Of a stretch of DNA of 64,000 nt, positions 34,397 through 42,775 are shown in pieces. Position 1 is the stretch's first letter. Every line of letters begins with the position of its first letter. A program made the position numbers and the translations under genes. The DNA comes from CAWBJO01 sp963789175 (GTDB taxonomy: Bacteria; Pseudomonadota; Alphaproteobacteria; Rhizobiales; Aestuariivirgaceae). The notes under the pieces were generated by a model that was given only the letters and a program-made list of their open reading frames with translations, was not told where the DNA came from and ran no database searches. The stretch is taken from NCBI GenBank assembly GCA_963789175.1, contig CAWBJO010000003.1:124001-188000 (forward strand), written 5' to 3'.

Positions 34397-34984
34397 TCAG
34401 CCTCCGAAGTGATTCACGATCGCCCGCACCTGGTCACGCGCAAAATCGAATCCCTTTCCCGTATCAACAACAAAATCGGCGCGCCGCCGCTTTTCCGCAT
34501 CGGGAAGTTGACGTGCAAGCAGAAGCTGGGCCCACTCCACCGTCATGCCGGGACGCGCCATGAGGCGTGCCATCTGAATTTCGGCGGGCGCGCTGGCGAC
34601 GACGACGGCATCGAACTCCCCCTCCCTGCCCGTCTCGAAAAGCAGGGGTATGTCGAAGACGACGAGACCGTCGCCGGCGGCACGCCGGTCGGCGCGGAAC
34701 CTCTCCTCGGCGGCATGCACGAGGGGATGGATCACCGCCTCGAGCCGTTCGAGCAAAGCGGGGTCGTCCTTCACGGCCTTCGACAGGCGTCCGCGATCGA
34801 CGCCCGCTGCCGTCACCGCCTCCGGGAGCATCGCGCGAACGGCATCCGTGCCGTTGCCACCCGGCCGGTAGAGGTCGTGCACGGCGGCATCGGCGTCGAA
34901 AACGGGCACGTTCGCCTCGGCGAACATTCGGGCCGTCGCCGTCTTCCCCATGGCGAGCGAGCCGGTGAGGCCGATGGTCTTCAT
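34397..34984 (-). CDS. coaE: Dephospho-CoA kinase
   Basis: Final step of coenzyme A synthesis. 195 residues with the P-loop GSLAMGKTATA (about 8-18), FDADAAVHDLY, and VFDIPLLFETG. The start overlaps the aroE stop as ATGA, so translation is probably coupled. This matters because aroE appears frameshifted upstream: ribosomes reading the aroE N-terminal frame would not reach the coupling site. Confidence 0.95.
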   Translation of the reverse strand: MKTIGLTGSLAMGKTATARMFAEANVPVFDADAAVHDLYRPGGNGTDAVRAMLPEAVTAAGVDRGRLSKAVKDDPALLERLEAVIHPLVHAAEERFRADRRAAGDGLVVFDIPLLFETGREGEFDAVVVASAPAEIQMARLMARPGMTVEWAQLLLARQLPDAEKRRRADFVVDTGKGFDFARDQVRAIVNHFGG

Positions 34985-35830
34985 GACGACTCGCGCTTTC
35001 CGCGAAGATCGCGCTCGACGAGCCCACGCAACTCGGCGGTCACTTCGGGCATCACGCCGTGCCAGTGACGGAAGGCGGCCTGAGCCTGGTAGAGCAGCAT
35101 GCCCAAACCGTCGACGGTCCGGTGCCCTCGCGCCCGAGCCGACTGCAGAAGCGGCGTTTCGAGCGGCGCATAGACGAGGTCGGCAACGGCGGCGTGGCGC
35201 GGCAGGCCGTCGAGCGCCAGGTCGAGGCGAGGCTGGCCGTTCATTCCGAGCACGGTGGTGTTGACCAGGAGGTCGCATCGCGCCAGCGCCGTGCCGCGAT
35301 CGTCCCAGGTGACGTCGGCAACGCGGTCGCCGAACAGGAGGCCGACCTCGCGGGCGCGCGACGGCGTCCGGTTCGCCACTTCGATGCGCCCCGATCCGGC
35401 CGCCAACAGGGCACCGATGACGGCGCGCGCCGCTCCGCCTGCCCCCAACACGAGCACTCTCGTTCCATCAAGACCAAGATCGGGCACGGTCCGCTGAAGG
35501 TTGGTGATGAAGCCATAGCCGTCGGTGTTGGTGCCGACGAGACCGCCGCTGCCGTGAAATACGGTATTGACGGCGCCAAGCCGCGCCGTGAGCTCGTCTT
35601 CGACGGCAACGAGCTTGGCAGTCGCCTCCTTGTGCGGGACGGTGACATTGCAGCCCAGAAGACCGGCGTCGCCGAAGCTGGCGAAGAAGCTCTTCAAGAT
35701 CACCCGGCGCAACGGCGCGTGCCGTGTAGCGGCCGGGAAGGGAGTGGCGCTCGAGCCAATAGTTGTGAATGAGCGGCGAGCGGGAATGCCCGATCGGCCA
35801 GCCGATCACGCAGGTGTCGCGCGCACTCAT
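34981..35830 (-). pseudogene. aroE: Shikimate dehydrogenase, interrupted by an apparent +1 frameshift
   Basis: NADPH-dependent reduction of dehydroshikimate in the aromatic pathway. The N-terminal 47 codons (MSARDTCVIGWPIGHSRSPL ... APGDLEE) lie in the frame starting at 35830, overlapping the maf stop as ATGA. From 35688 the family sequence continues in another frame (FFASFGDAGLLGCNVTVPHK, NTDGYGF, VLVLGAGGAARAVI, and a normal C-terminus). Skipping the single base at 35689 restores a 282-residue protein of normal length. This is either a genuine mutation, a sequencing or assembly error, or (less likely) a recoding site. Everything else about the gene looks intact. Confidence 0.85.
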
Positions 35831-36438
35831 ACGGCGAGGATTCCGTTCCGACGGAGGAAGGCGACGAGAGGAAGGAGCGGCAGGCCGAGAATGGTGAAGT
35901 GGTCGCCGTGCACCTGCTCGAACAGCTGGAGGCCCCTGCCCTCGATCTTGTAGCCGCCAACCGTCTCGGTCACCTCGCCGCCCACCATGGCGAGGTAGTC
36001 ATCGAGAAACGCATCGGAGAAGGCGCGCATGGTCAGGCGTGCGCTATCGACGGTCCGCCACTCGCTTCGGCCATTGCGCGCGACGGCGACGGCACTGGTC
36101 AGCGCGTGGGTCTTGCCGCGCAGGAATACGAGCTGCCGGCGGGCCTCGGCCATGTCGGCCGGTTTGGATACGATCGCCCCTTCGCAAGAAAGGATCTGGT
36201 CAGCACCGATGACCCAGCGCGAGCCGTGCCGTGCGGAGATCTTCTCCGCCTTGATGCGCGCGAGCTCGCCCGCCAGGCCGGCAGGGTCGACCGGGCCGCT
36301 TTTGGCATGCTCGGCGCGGAGCGCGGCTTCGTCGACATGGGGAGCATCGCGAAGGATGGCAAGACCGGCATTCTCGAGCAGCTGACGCCGCACAGGACTT
36401 GCCGAGGCCAACACGACCTCGTGCGTCGGGTCGGTCAT
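35827..36438 (-). CDS. maf: Maf-family nucleotide pyrophosphatase
   Basis: Hydrolyses certain nucleoside triphosphates (dTTP/UTP or modified forms) and is linked to septum inhibition in other bacteria. 203 residues; signatures are VVLASASPVRRQLL, VIGADQILSCEG, and GGYKIEGRGLQLFE. The start at 36438 overlaps the ppsR stop (ATGA), and its own stop overlaps the aroE start (ATGA). Confidence 0.93.
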   Translation of the reverse strand: MTDPTHEVVLASASPVRRQLLENAGLAILRDAPHVDEAALRAEHAKSGPVDPAGLAGELARIKAEKISARHGSRWVIGADQILSCEGAIVSKPADMAEARRQLVFLRGKTHALTSAVAVARNGRSEWRTVDSARLTMRAFSDAFLDDYLAMVGGEVTETVGGYKIEGRGLQLFEQVHGDHFTILGLPLLPLVAFLRRNGILAV

Positions 36439-37280
36439 GGGCCGGTCGTCTCTTCGGTGTTGGTGCGGTCGGCCATGAGATTGAGGATGGCGGCCGCCGT
36501 TTCCTCGATCGATCGGCGCGTAACGTCGATGATCGGCCAATTGCGGGCCGTGCAGACCTTGCGCATGTAGACGAGCTCTTCGGTGATCGCCATCCGGTCG
36601 ACATAGGCCGTCTCGCGATGCTCCTTCAAGGTGAGGAGACGATGGCGGCGGATCTGCGCGATCCGTTCGGCGCTGGCGACGAGGCCGATGATGAGCGGAT
36701 GGGTCGCAGCGGTGAGCTCGGGCGGCAGCGGAATGCCGGGGACGATCGGAACGTTCGCTGTCTTCACGCCGCGATTGGCAAGGTAGATGCTGGTCGGGGT
36801 CTTGGAGGTGCGGCTGATGCCAATCAGGACGACTTCGGCCTTCTCGATTTCGGCGACGTTCTGGCCGTCGTCGTGCAGCATGGTGAAATTGAGCGCATCG
36901 ATGCGGCGGAAATATTCGGCGGTCAGCGCGTGCTGGCGGCCGATCTGGGGACGCGACACGGCATTGAGGTAACTTGCCAGGCTGGCGATGACGGGATCGA
37001 GAATCGAGATGCAGGGAATGCTCAGGCGCGCGCAGTGCTCCTCGAGCTCGGCCCGCAGTGGCTGATCGACGATCGTGAAGAGGACGATGCCGGGCTGGCG
37101 CTCTATCTCGCGCAGGACCCGCTGGAGCTGGCGCGGCGTGCGGACAAGCGCGTAGATGTGCTCGAGTGGCTGATAGTCGGCATAGTGGGCCGCAGCGGCG
37201 CGGGCAACGGTGTTGAGGGTTTCGCCCGTCGCATCGGAAATGAGATGCATATGGAAGTAGTGGCGCGTCGGCCTATTCAC
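36435..37280 (-). CDS. Pyruvate, phosphate dikinase regulatory protein / kinase-pyrophosphorylase
   Basis: Bifunctional ADP-dependent kinase and Pi-dependent pyrophosphorylase of the DUF299 family, which controls PPDK or PEP synthetase by reversible threonine phosphorylation. 281 residues from a GTG start giving VNRPTRHYFHMHLISDATGE; the P-loop is GISRTSKT (about 154-161). The open frame continues 207 bases further upstream, but that stretch is unlike the family and is filled with DnaA boxes, so it is taken as noncoding. Orthologues flank the Caulobacter origin opposite hemE. First gene of a coupled leftward run. Confidence 0.92.
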   Translation of the reverse strand: MNRPTRHYFHMHLISDATGETLNTVARAAAAHYADYQPLEHIYALVRTPRQLQRVLREIERQPGIVLFTIVDQPLRAELEEHCARLSIPCISILDPVIASLASYLNAVSRPQIGRQHALTAEYFRRIDALNFTMLHDDGQNVAEIEKAEVVLIGISRTSKTPTSIYLANRGVKTANVPIVPGIPLPPELTAATHPLIIGLVASAERIAQIRRHRLLTLKEHRETAYVDRMAITEELVYMRKVCTARNWPIIDVTRRSIEETAAAILNLMADRTNTEETTGP

Positions 37281-37486
37281 CGGATTATCCACGCTGTCGT
37301 TGACGGCCTGTGCAGAACGGGGGATGGGGCTCTTGGCTGCATCGAGGTTATGCACGAGGACTCGTTTTTTATCCACCGTTCTATGGATGGTGATGGACGT
37401 GGAAAAGAGTCGGACGACATCGGGGAGAATTCGGCAGTTGATCGGAATCCTGGGGACGAGGTGTGGAAAGCCCGCTGTTTTCTTCA

Positions 37487-37515
37487 TTAACTATTTGATT
37501 TTGCACGAGTATACT
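37487..37515 (+). promoter_or_regulatory. Candidate sigma-70 promoter reading toward hemE, inside oriC
   Basis: TTAACT (37487-37492), a 17-base spacer and TATACT (37510-37515) give a good housekeeping promoter with a start near 37522, about 150 bases before the hemE ATG. One DnaA-box-like 9-mer (37499-37507) lies within the spacer, and the -35 contains TTAA, half of a CtrA box; the second half-site is not present. Confidence 0.5.
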
Positions 37516-37620
37516 GACCTCAGTAGTGTGTTCGCTATCGAGGCGTGATGCGCGCAAAAGTCGGTTTGGATCGGCTGCCGATGCAAGACGATACGCCATC
37601 CCCGAAGTCCACGGCCCAAC

Positions 37621-37660
37621 AACATTATCAATCTAGAATAGATTTCTTTTTTTGATAGAA
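37621..37660. other. AT-rich DNA-unwinding-element candidate
   Basis: Thirty-two of forty bases are A or T, including a run of T residues at about 37646-37653, in a chromosome that is otherwise strongly GC-rich. It lies immediately before the hemE start at the right edge of the DnaA-box cluster, the usual position for a DUE. Confidence 0.5.
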
Positions 37661-37674
37661 GACGTGCGCAGCCC

Positions 37675-38715
37675 ATGTCTTCCTCCAGTGCTCTCATCAG
37701 CGTCCTTCGAGGCGAGATCCCATGGCGCCGGCCCGTATGGCTCATGCGGCAGGCCGGACGCTATCTGGAGGAATATCGCGCGGTGCGAGCGCAGGCCGGT
37801 TCGTTCATGGACCTGTGCCTCGATCCGGTGCTTGCCGCCGAGGTAACGCTTCAGCCCTTGCGGCGTTTCGATTTCGATGCGGCGATCGTCTTTGCAGACA
37901 TCCTGCTCGTTCCGCATGCGCTGGGGGCGAAAGTCACGTTTCTTGAGAACGAAGGACCGCGTCTGACTCCAGTAGATGCCAAGTCCATGGCCGGGATGCC
38001 GGAGGAAGCGGATGGCGATGTCCTGGCGCCGGTCCATGAGACGATCCGCCTGGTGCGCGGCAAGCTGGATCCCACCCGTGCGGTGATCGGGTTCTGCGGC
38101 GCACCGTGGACCGTCGCAAGCTACATGATCGAGGGTGGATCGAGTCCCGATCGCGCGAAAGCGCGGCGCGCGGCGCTCGAGCGACCGGCGTGGTTCGTGG
38201 ATCTCTACGAACGCCTCATTCGAAGTTCCATCGCGTATCTTTGCGGCCAGGCGGCAGCAGGAGCCGATGTCCTGCAGATCTTCGATTCCTGGGCCGGCGA
38301 CGTACCGGAGTTTGCGCTCGAGGAGCTGGTCGTCGAACCGATCAGGCGGATCGTGGAAGGCGTCAGGCAGGAAGCGCCGAACGTACCGATCATCGGTTTT
38401 GCGCGGGGAATTGGCGTTTCCCACCTGGCATTCGCCAGGACATGCCGGCTCAATGCCGTGTCGGTGGAGTCGAGCGTGCCGGCCAACTGGTTGAAGGAGA
38501 CCGTCGCACCGCATGTTGCCGTTCAGGGGAACCTCGATCCGCTGGTGCTGCAGATTGGCGGCGATCCGCTCGATCGCGCCGTGCGCCGGCTGCTCAGCAC
38601 GTTGCCTGCGCATTGTCACATCATGAATCTCGGCCATGGAATCCTACCGACGACGCCGGTTGCGCATGTGACGCGCCTGGTCGAGATGGTCCGGGCGATG
38701 GATCGCGATGGCTAA
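37675..38715 (+). CDS. hemE: Uroporphyrinogen decarboxylase
   Basis: Converts uroporphyrinogen III to coproporphyrinogen III in heme synthesis. 346 residues. The signature RRPVWLMRQAGRYLEEYR sits near the N-terminus, with FADILLVPHALG and GFCGAPWTVASYMIEGG following, and MNLGHGILPTTP near the C-terminus. First gene to the right of oriC, transcribed away from it. The last 8 bases overlap hemJ. Confidence 0.97.
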   Translation: MSSSSALISVLRGEIPWRRPVWLMRQAGRYLEEYRAVRAQAGSFMDLCLDPVLAAEVTLQPLRRFDFDAAIVFADILLVPHALGAKVTFLENEGPRLTPVDAKSMAGMPEEADGDVLAPVHETIRLVRGKLDPTRAVIGFCGAPWTVASYMIEGGSSPDRAKARRAALERPAWFVDLYERLIRSSIAYLCGQAAAGADVLQIFDSWAGDVPEFALEELVVEPIRRIVEGVRQEAPNVPIIGFARGIGVSHLAFARTCRLNAVSVESSVPANWLKETVAPHVAVQGNLDPLVLQIGGDPLDRAVRRLLSTLPAHCHIMNLGHGILPTTPVAHVTRLVEMVRAMDRDG

Positions 38716-39148
38716 TTTCTACCTGTGGGTCAAGGTCGTGCATCTCCTTGCCATCATCAGCTGGATGGCGGGATTGCTCTACCTGCCGCGGCTTTTCGTC
38801 TACCATGCGGCGTGCGAGGCGGGTACGGCGAGCGACCGGACCTTCCAGACGATGGAGCGGCGGCTCTTCGCGTACATCATGACCCCGGGAATGATCGCGG
38901 CGGTGGTTTCCGGCCTACTCCTCGCCTGGGTCCTCGGATGGGGCGGTACGGCGGCGTTCGGCTGGTTCTGGTTAAAAGTCGTATCGGTTTTGAGTCTGAT
39001 TGGCCTGCACCTGCGCCTGGGATGGCACCTGAAGGCGTTTGCGGAGGGGCGGAACCGGTTCAGCGAAAGATACTTCCGGGTGCTCAACGAGGCCCCTACC
39101 CTGCTCCTGATCGTCATCGTGATCCTGGTGGTCGTGAAACCTTTTTGA
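38708..39148 (+). CDS. hemJ: Protoporphyrinogen oxidase HemJ
   Basis: 146-residue membrane protein that oxidises protoporphyrinogen IX to protoporphyrin IX in bacteria lacking HemG or HemY. Four hydrophobic helices are apparent, at about 5-28, 52-74, 80-100 and 125-146. Conserved HemJ residues include H12 in KVVHLLAIISWMAGLLYLPR and the later LRLGWHLKAF. Its 8-base overlap with hemE and shared pathway make the call secure. Confidence 0.95.
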   Translation: MANFYLWVKVVHLLAIISWMAGLLYLPRLFVYHAACEAGTASDRTFQTMERRLFAYIMTPGMIAAVVSGLLLAWVLGWGGTAAFGWFWLKVVSVLSLIGLHLRLGWHLKAFAEGRNRFSERYFRVLNEAPTLLLIVIVILVVVKPF

Positions 39149-39372
39149 CCGCCGCCCGTTGTCCGATTTCCTGTTTTCTTTTGAGTGCCGTTTTGCTAGG
39201 TTTGCCCGACTAAGCGGACCGTCGAAGCTTAAGCCTTGGACGGTGCCTCTTTACCCGGCGGTTCAACGTCGGAAAAACCCCCTCCCACGCCGGACCGTCG
39301 CCACACACTTCGGCTCCCCCGTTCCCTGGTTCGGATTTCACCAGCTGCATTGACAGCACCCCCCATAAAGAC
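39149..39372 (+). promoter_or_regulatory. Long untranslated leader region upstream of rho
   Basis: 224 bases without a gene. The left part is T-rich (39170-39210). The right part, from about 39280, is C-rich and G-poor in patches (AAAAACCCCCTCCCACG, GCTCCCCCGTTCCCTGG), as expected for a Rho-utilisation site. Rho autoregulates its own leader in several bacteria; that is an inference here. No intrinsic terminator for hemJ is clear. Confidence 0.35.
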
Positions 39373-40665
39373 ATGAACACCACCACCATCATTACTGAAC
39401 TCAAAGAAATCAAACTTCACGACCTGAAACGGAAATCTCCGGCGGAGCTCCTGACGCTCGCCGAGGAGCTCCAGGTCGAAAATGCCAATGCACTGCGCAA
39501 GCAAGAGTTGATGTTTGCCATCCTGAAAAGCCTCGCGTCGCGCGATGTGAGCATCGTCGGCGAAGGCGTCGTCGAAGTGCTACAGGACGGCTTCGGCTTC
39601 CTGCGCTCGCCCGATGCCAACTACCTGGCCGGGCCTGACGACATCTACGTGAGCCCAAGCCAGATCCGGCGCTTCAGCCTGAGGACCGGAGACACGGTCG
39701 AGGGCGAGATCCGCAGCCCGAAGGACGGCGAGCGCTACTTCGCCCTGCTCAAGGTCAACACCATCAACTTCGAGGATCCAGAGCAGGGCCGCCACAAGAT
39801 CCATTTCGACAACCTGACGCCGCTCTACCCCGACGAACGGCTGGAGATGGAGTTCATCGATCCGACCAAGAAGGATTTCTCGGCTCGGGTAATCGATCTC
39901 GTCGCGCCGCTCGGCAAGGGCCAGCGCGGTCTCATCGTGGCGCCGCCGCGCACCGGCAAGACGGTGCTCCTGCAGAACATCGCCCACTCCATCACCAGCA
40001 ACCATCCCGAATGCTTCCTCATCGTGCTGCTCATCGACGAGCGGCCCGAGGAAGTGACCGACATGCAGCGATCGGTGAAGGGCGAAGTCATCAGCTCGAC
40101 GTTCGACGAGCCGGCGGTGCGGCACGTGCAAGTGGCCGAGATGGTCATCGAGAAGGCGAAGCGGCTGGTCGAGCATGGCCGCGACGTGGTGATCCTGCTC
40201 GACTCGATCACCCGGCTCGGCCGCGCCTACAACACGGTCGTTCCGTCGTCGGGCAAGGTGCTCACCGGCGGCGTCGACGCCAATGCGCTGCAGCGGCCGA
40301 AGCGCTTCTTCGGCGCAGCCCGCAACATCGAAGAAGGCGGGTCGCTGACGATCATCGCGACCGCACTGATCGATACGGGCAGCCGCATGGACGAAGTGAT
40401 CTTCGAAGAGTTCAAGGGCACGGGCAACTCGGAAATCATTCTGGACCGGAAGGTCGCGGACAAGCGGGTCTTCCCGTCGATCGACATCCTGCGGTCGGGA
40501 ACGCGCAAGGAGGAGCTCCTCGTGCCGCCCGACCTGCTGAAGAAGACCTATGTGCTGCGACGCATCCTCAACCCGATGGGAACGATCGACGCCATCGAGT
40601 TCCTCCTCGACAAGCTGCGGCAGACGAAATCGAACAACGATTTCTTCGACTCGATGAACGCCTGA
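39373..40665 (+). CDS. rho: Transcription termination factor Rho
   Basis: Hexameric RNA-dependent ATPase that ends transcripts lacking intrinsic terminators. 430 residues: N-terminal helical domain (1-55), an OSB-type RNA-binding domain with LQDGFGFLRSPDANYL (70-85), Walker A APPRTGKT (190-197), Walker B VVILLDSITRL and the Q-loop/R-loop region. The scarcity of intrinsic terminators between the tightly spaced convergent genes here suggests heavy dependence on Rho. Followed after 6 bases by the convergent DUF255 gene. Confidence 0.98.
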   Translation: MNTTTIITELKEIKLHDLKRKSPAELLTLAEELQVENANALRKQELMFAILKSLASRDVSIVGEGVVEVLQDGFGFLRSPDANYLAGPDDIYVSPSQIRRFSLRTGDTVEGEIRSPKDGERYFALLKVNTINFEDPEQGRHKIHFDNLTPLYPDERLEMEFIDPTKKDFSARVIDLVAPLGKGQRGLIVAPPRTGKTVLLQNIAHSITSNHPECFLIVLLIDERPEEVTDMQRSVKGEVISSTFDEPAVRHVQVAEMVIEKAKRLVEHGRDVVILLDSITRLGRAYNTVVPSSGKVLTGGVDANALQRPKRFFGAARNIEEGGSLTIIATALIDTGSRMDEVIFEEFKGTGNSEIILDRKVADKRVFPSIDILRSGTRKEELLVPPDLLKKTYVLRRILNPMGTIDAIEFLLDKLRQTKSNNDFFDSMNA

Positions 40666-40671
40666 CGAGGC

Positions 40672-42691
40672 TCAAGCCAGAGCGGCGAAGGCTGTGGCGA
40701 CGGCGGCCGGCTCGACGACCGGCAGGCTGCAGCGCGTTCCCCGGCACAGATAGGCCGTCGCTTGCCCCGCTGCGGCGACTTTGCCGTGGGCGGGATGAGC
40801 GGCGTGCAAGCCTTCGTCGCGGCGCAGGAAGGCGATGGCGGGATCGAACGCCGGCAGGCCGTGAATGGCGCGTTGCAGTGCGCTGGCGTCCGCCGTATCC
40901 GGTTCGCCGACGATCACCGCATCGAGGCGATTGAGATAGTCATCGAATGAATTGAGAAGCGTCGCGTAGGCAAAGGGATTTGCCGCGGCGGCTGCGCCAT
41001 AGGCACTAAGGATCGACTCGGCGCGGTCGCGATACCCCGGTTCGCCGGTCAGCAGGTAGAGGCGGCCGAGATTGGCGATCATGGTGGCGTTGCCGTTCGG
41101 CACGGCGTCGTCGTGGCCGTAGTGGGGCCGGACGATGAGCGGCGGTTCCTGGGCCGGAGAAAAATGAAAAGCGCCGATGTCCGGGTCCCAGAGGTGCCGA
41201 ACCGCGCCATCGACGAGGGACCGGGCACTCTCGACCAGAGCGTGGTCGGCGGTAGCGGCATGGAGGCGGAGGGACGCCGCGGCCAGATGGGCGTAGCCGT
41301 CGACGGTGGCGAGGTTGCGCAGCTGGCCGTCGCGCCAGGAATGCCAGAGCACGCCGTCGCGCCAGTGCGAGCCCAGGATCGCGGAATAGGCATCGCGTGC
41401 GGCGATGAGCCAATCGGGGCGCGACAGGGCGAGGCCGGCATTCACGAGGCCGGAGATGGCCAGGCCGTTCCAGTCGGCGAGAACCTTGTCGTCGAAGCCG
41501 GGCGGCACGCGTCGCCTGCGTCGGTCGAACAGCGTCCGGCGGGCGTCGCTAAGAATCTTTTCCTCAAGCGGCGACAGCAGAGCCGGGGCTTTCAGGCGAT
41601 TGAGAATGGTGTGACCCTCCCAATTGCCGCTTGGCGTCACGTCGTAGGCCCGGGAGAACAGGTCGAAGGCGGCCGGATCGAGGGCGGCGCGCAGCTCCGC
41701 CTCGCTCCAAACGTAGAACTTCCCCTCCTCCCCCTCGGAGTCCGCATCATAGCTGGCCGCGAAGGCGCCGCCCGATCGCATTTCGTCGAGAAGCCAGCCG
41801 ACCGTCTCTTCGATTCGGATACGAAACAAGGGCTCGCGACTCACTTTATATATATGCGACAGGAGCGAAACGAGGAGCGCGTTGTCGTAGAGCATCTTCT
41901 CGAAGTGCGGCACGAGCCAGCGAGTGGTCGACGGCATAGCGCGAGAAGCCGCCACCCAGGTGGTCGTAGATTCCGCCCTGACAGAGATTCGTGAGCGTAA
42001 CGATAACGGCCTGACCGAATTCAGGACGGCCGGTTGCCAAGTGGCGACGCCATAGAAACTCGAAGATCGACGTTTGCGGAAATTTCGGTGCTCCCGCCAG
42101 GCCGCCATGCGTGCCGTCAACAGCACCGAGCATCGTCTCGGCGGCCGAGTCCAGGATATCGGGTGACAGCGGACTGGCGGCGGTCGCGCGCGGACGCTTC
42201 AGCGCATTGGAGAGGGCGCGGCCGTTGGTCTCGACCTTGTCGCGCTCGTCGCGCCAGATGCGGGCGATCTCCTGCAGAACATAGGCGAAGCTCGGGCGGC
42301 CGAACTTAGATTCCTTCGGGAAGTAGGTTCCGCCCCAGAACGGTGTCCCATCCGGCTTGAGGAACATGGTGAGCGGCCAGCCCCCCTGCTCTCCCAGCGC
42401 ATGGAGCGAATCCATGTAGATCTTGTCAACGTCGGGTCTCTCCTCGCGGTCGACCTTGATGCAGATGAAGTGCGCGTTCATCAGCGCGGCGGTGTCTTTG
42501 TCCTCGAAGCTCTCATGGGCCATGACATGACACCAGTGGCAGGCCGCATAGCCGACGGACAGGAGGATCGGCCGGTCCTCCGCTTCAGCGCGACCCAAGG
42601 CCTCCTGCCCCCATGGCAGCCAGTCGACCGGGTTGTCGCGGTGCTGCAGGAGATAGGGACTCGTTTCTTTCGCCAGCCGGTTTGCCGCCAT
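40672..42691 (-). pseudogene. DUF255 thioredoxin-domain protein (YyaL-like), apparent frameshift
   Basis: Large protein of the YyaL/spermatogenesis-associated-20 family. The N-terminal 255 codons (42691-41927) hold the thioredoxin-like domain with AKETSPYLLQHRDNPVDW and the SVGYAACHWCHVM redox motif, ending RYAVD. The sequence then continues in another frame from 41925 (TRWLVPHFEKMLYDNALL, GAFAASYDADSEGEEGKFYV, KVLADWNGLAISGL) to the stop at 40672. Omitting base 41926 restores a continuous protein of 672 residues, the usual family size. Real mutation versus sequence error cannot be told apart from sequence alone. Family function is unknown. Confidence 0.83.
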
Positions 42692-42775
42692 CTGTGTTAG
42701 ATCCTGTCGACCGAAGACGCCCGGGTTCGAAACGCTGCCGTCACGATTCGGATCCGGAACGCTGCCGCAAACACC

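Larger units (their letters stand above)
37281..37674. other. oriC: Probable chromosomal replication origin (oriC)
   Basis: The only gene-free stretch over 300 bases, between divergent ppsR-type and hemE genes, the arrangement of the Caulobacter origin. DnaA-box-like 9-mers: TTATCCACG 37285-37293, TTCTGCACA (minus) 37309-37317, TTATGCACG 37348-37356, TTATCCACC 37369-37377, TTTTCCACG (minus) 37398-37406, CTTTCCACA (minus) 37462-37470, TTTTGCACG 37499-37507. Three GANTC sites (37359, 37407, 37445) would be CcrM targets. Bases 37621-37660 are about 80% A+T, a candidate unwinding element. A hemE promoter lies inside. No dnaA gene is nearby, as expected for this type of origin. Confidence 0.82.

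Noticed and set aside
37281..37487. N-terminal extension of the PPDK-regulatory protein up to an ATG at 37487
   Set aside because: The added residues do not resemble the family, and the DNA holds DnaA-box-like 9-mers and GANTC sites. A GTG at 37280 gives the expected protein.
37487..37501. Full CtrA binding site (TTAA-N7-TTAA) in the origin
   Set aside because: Only the first TTAA is present; the second half reads ATTT.
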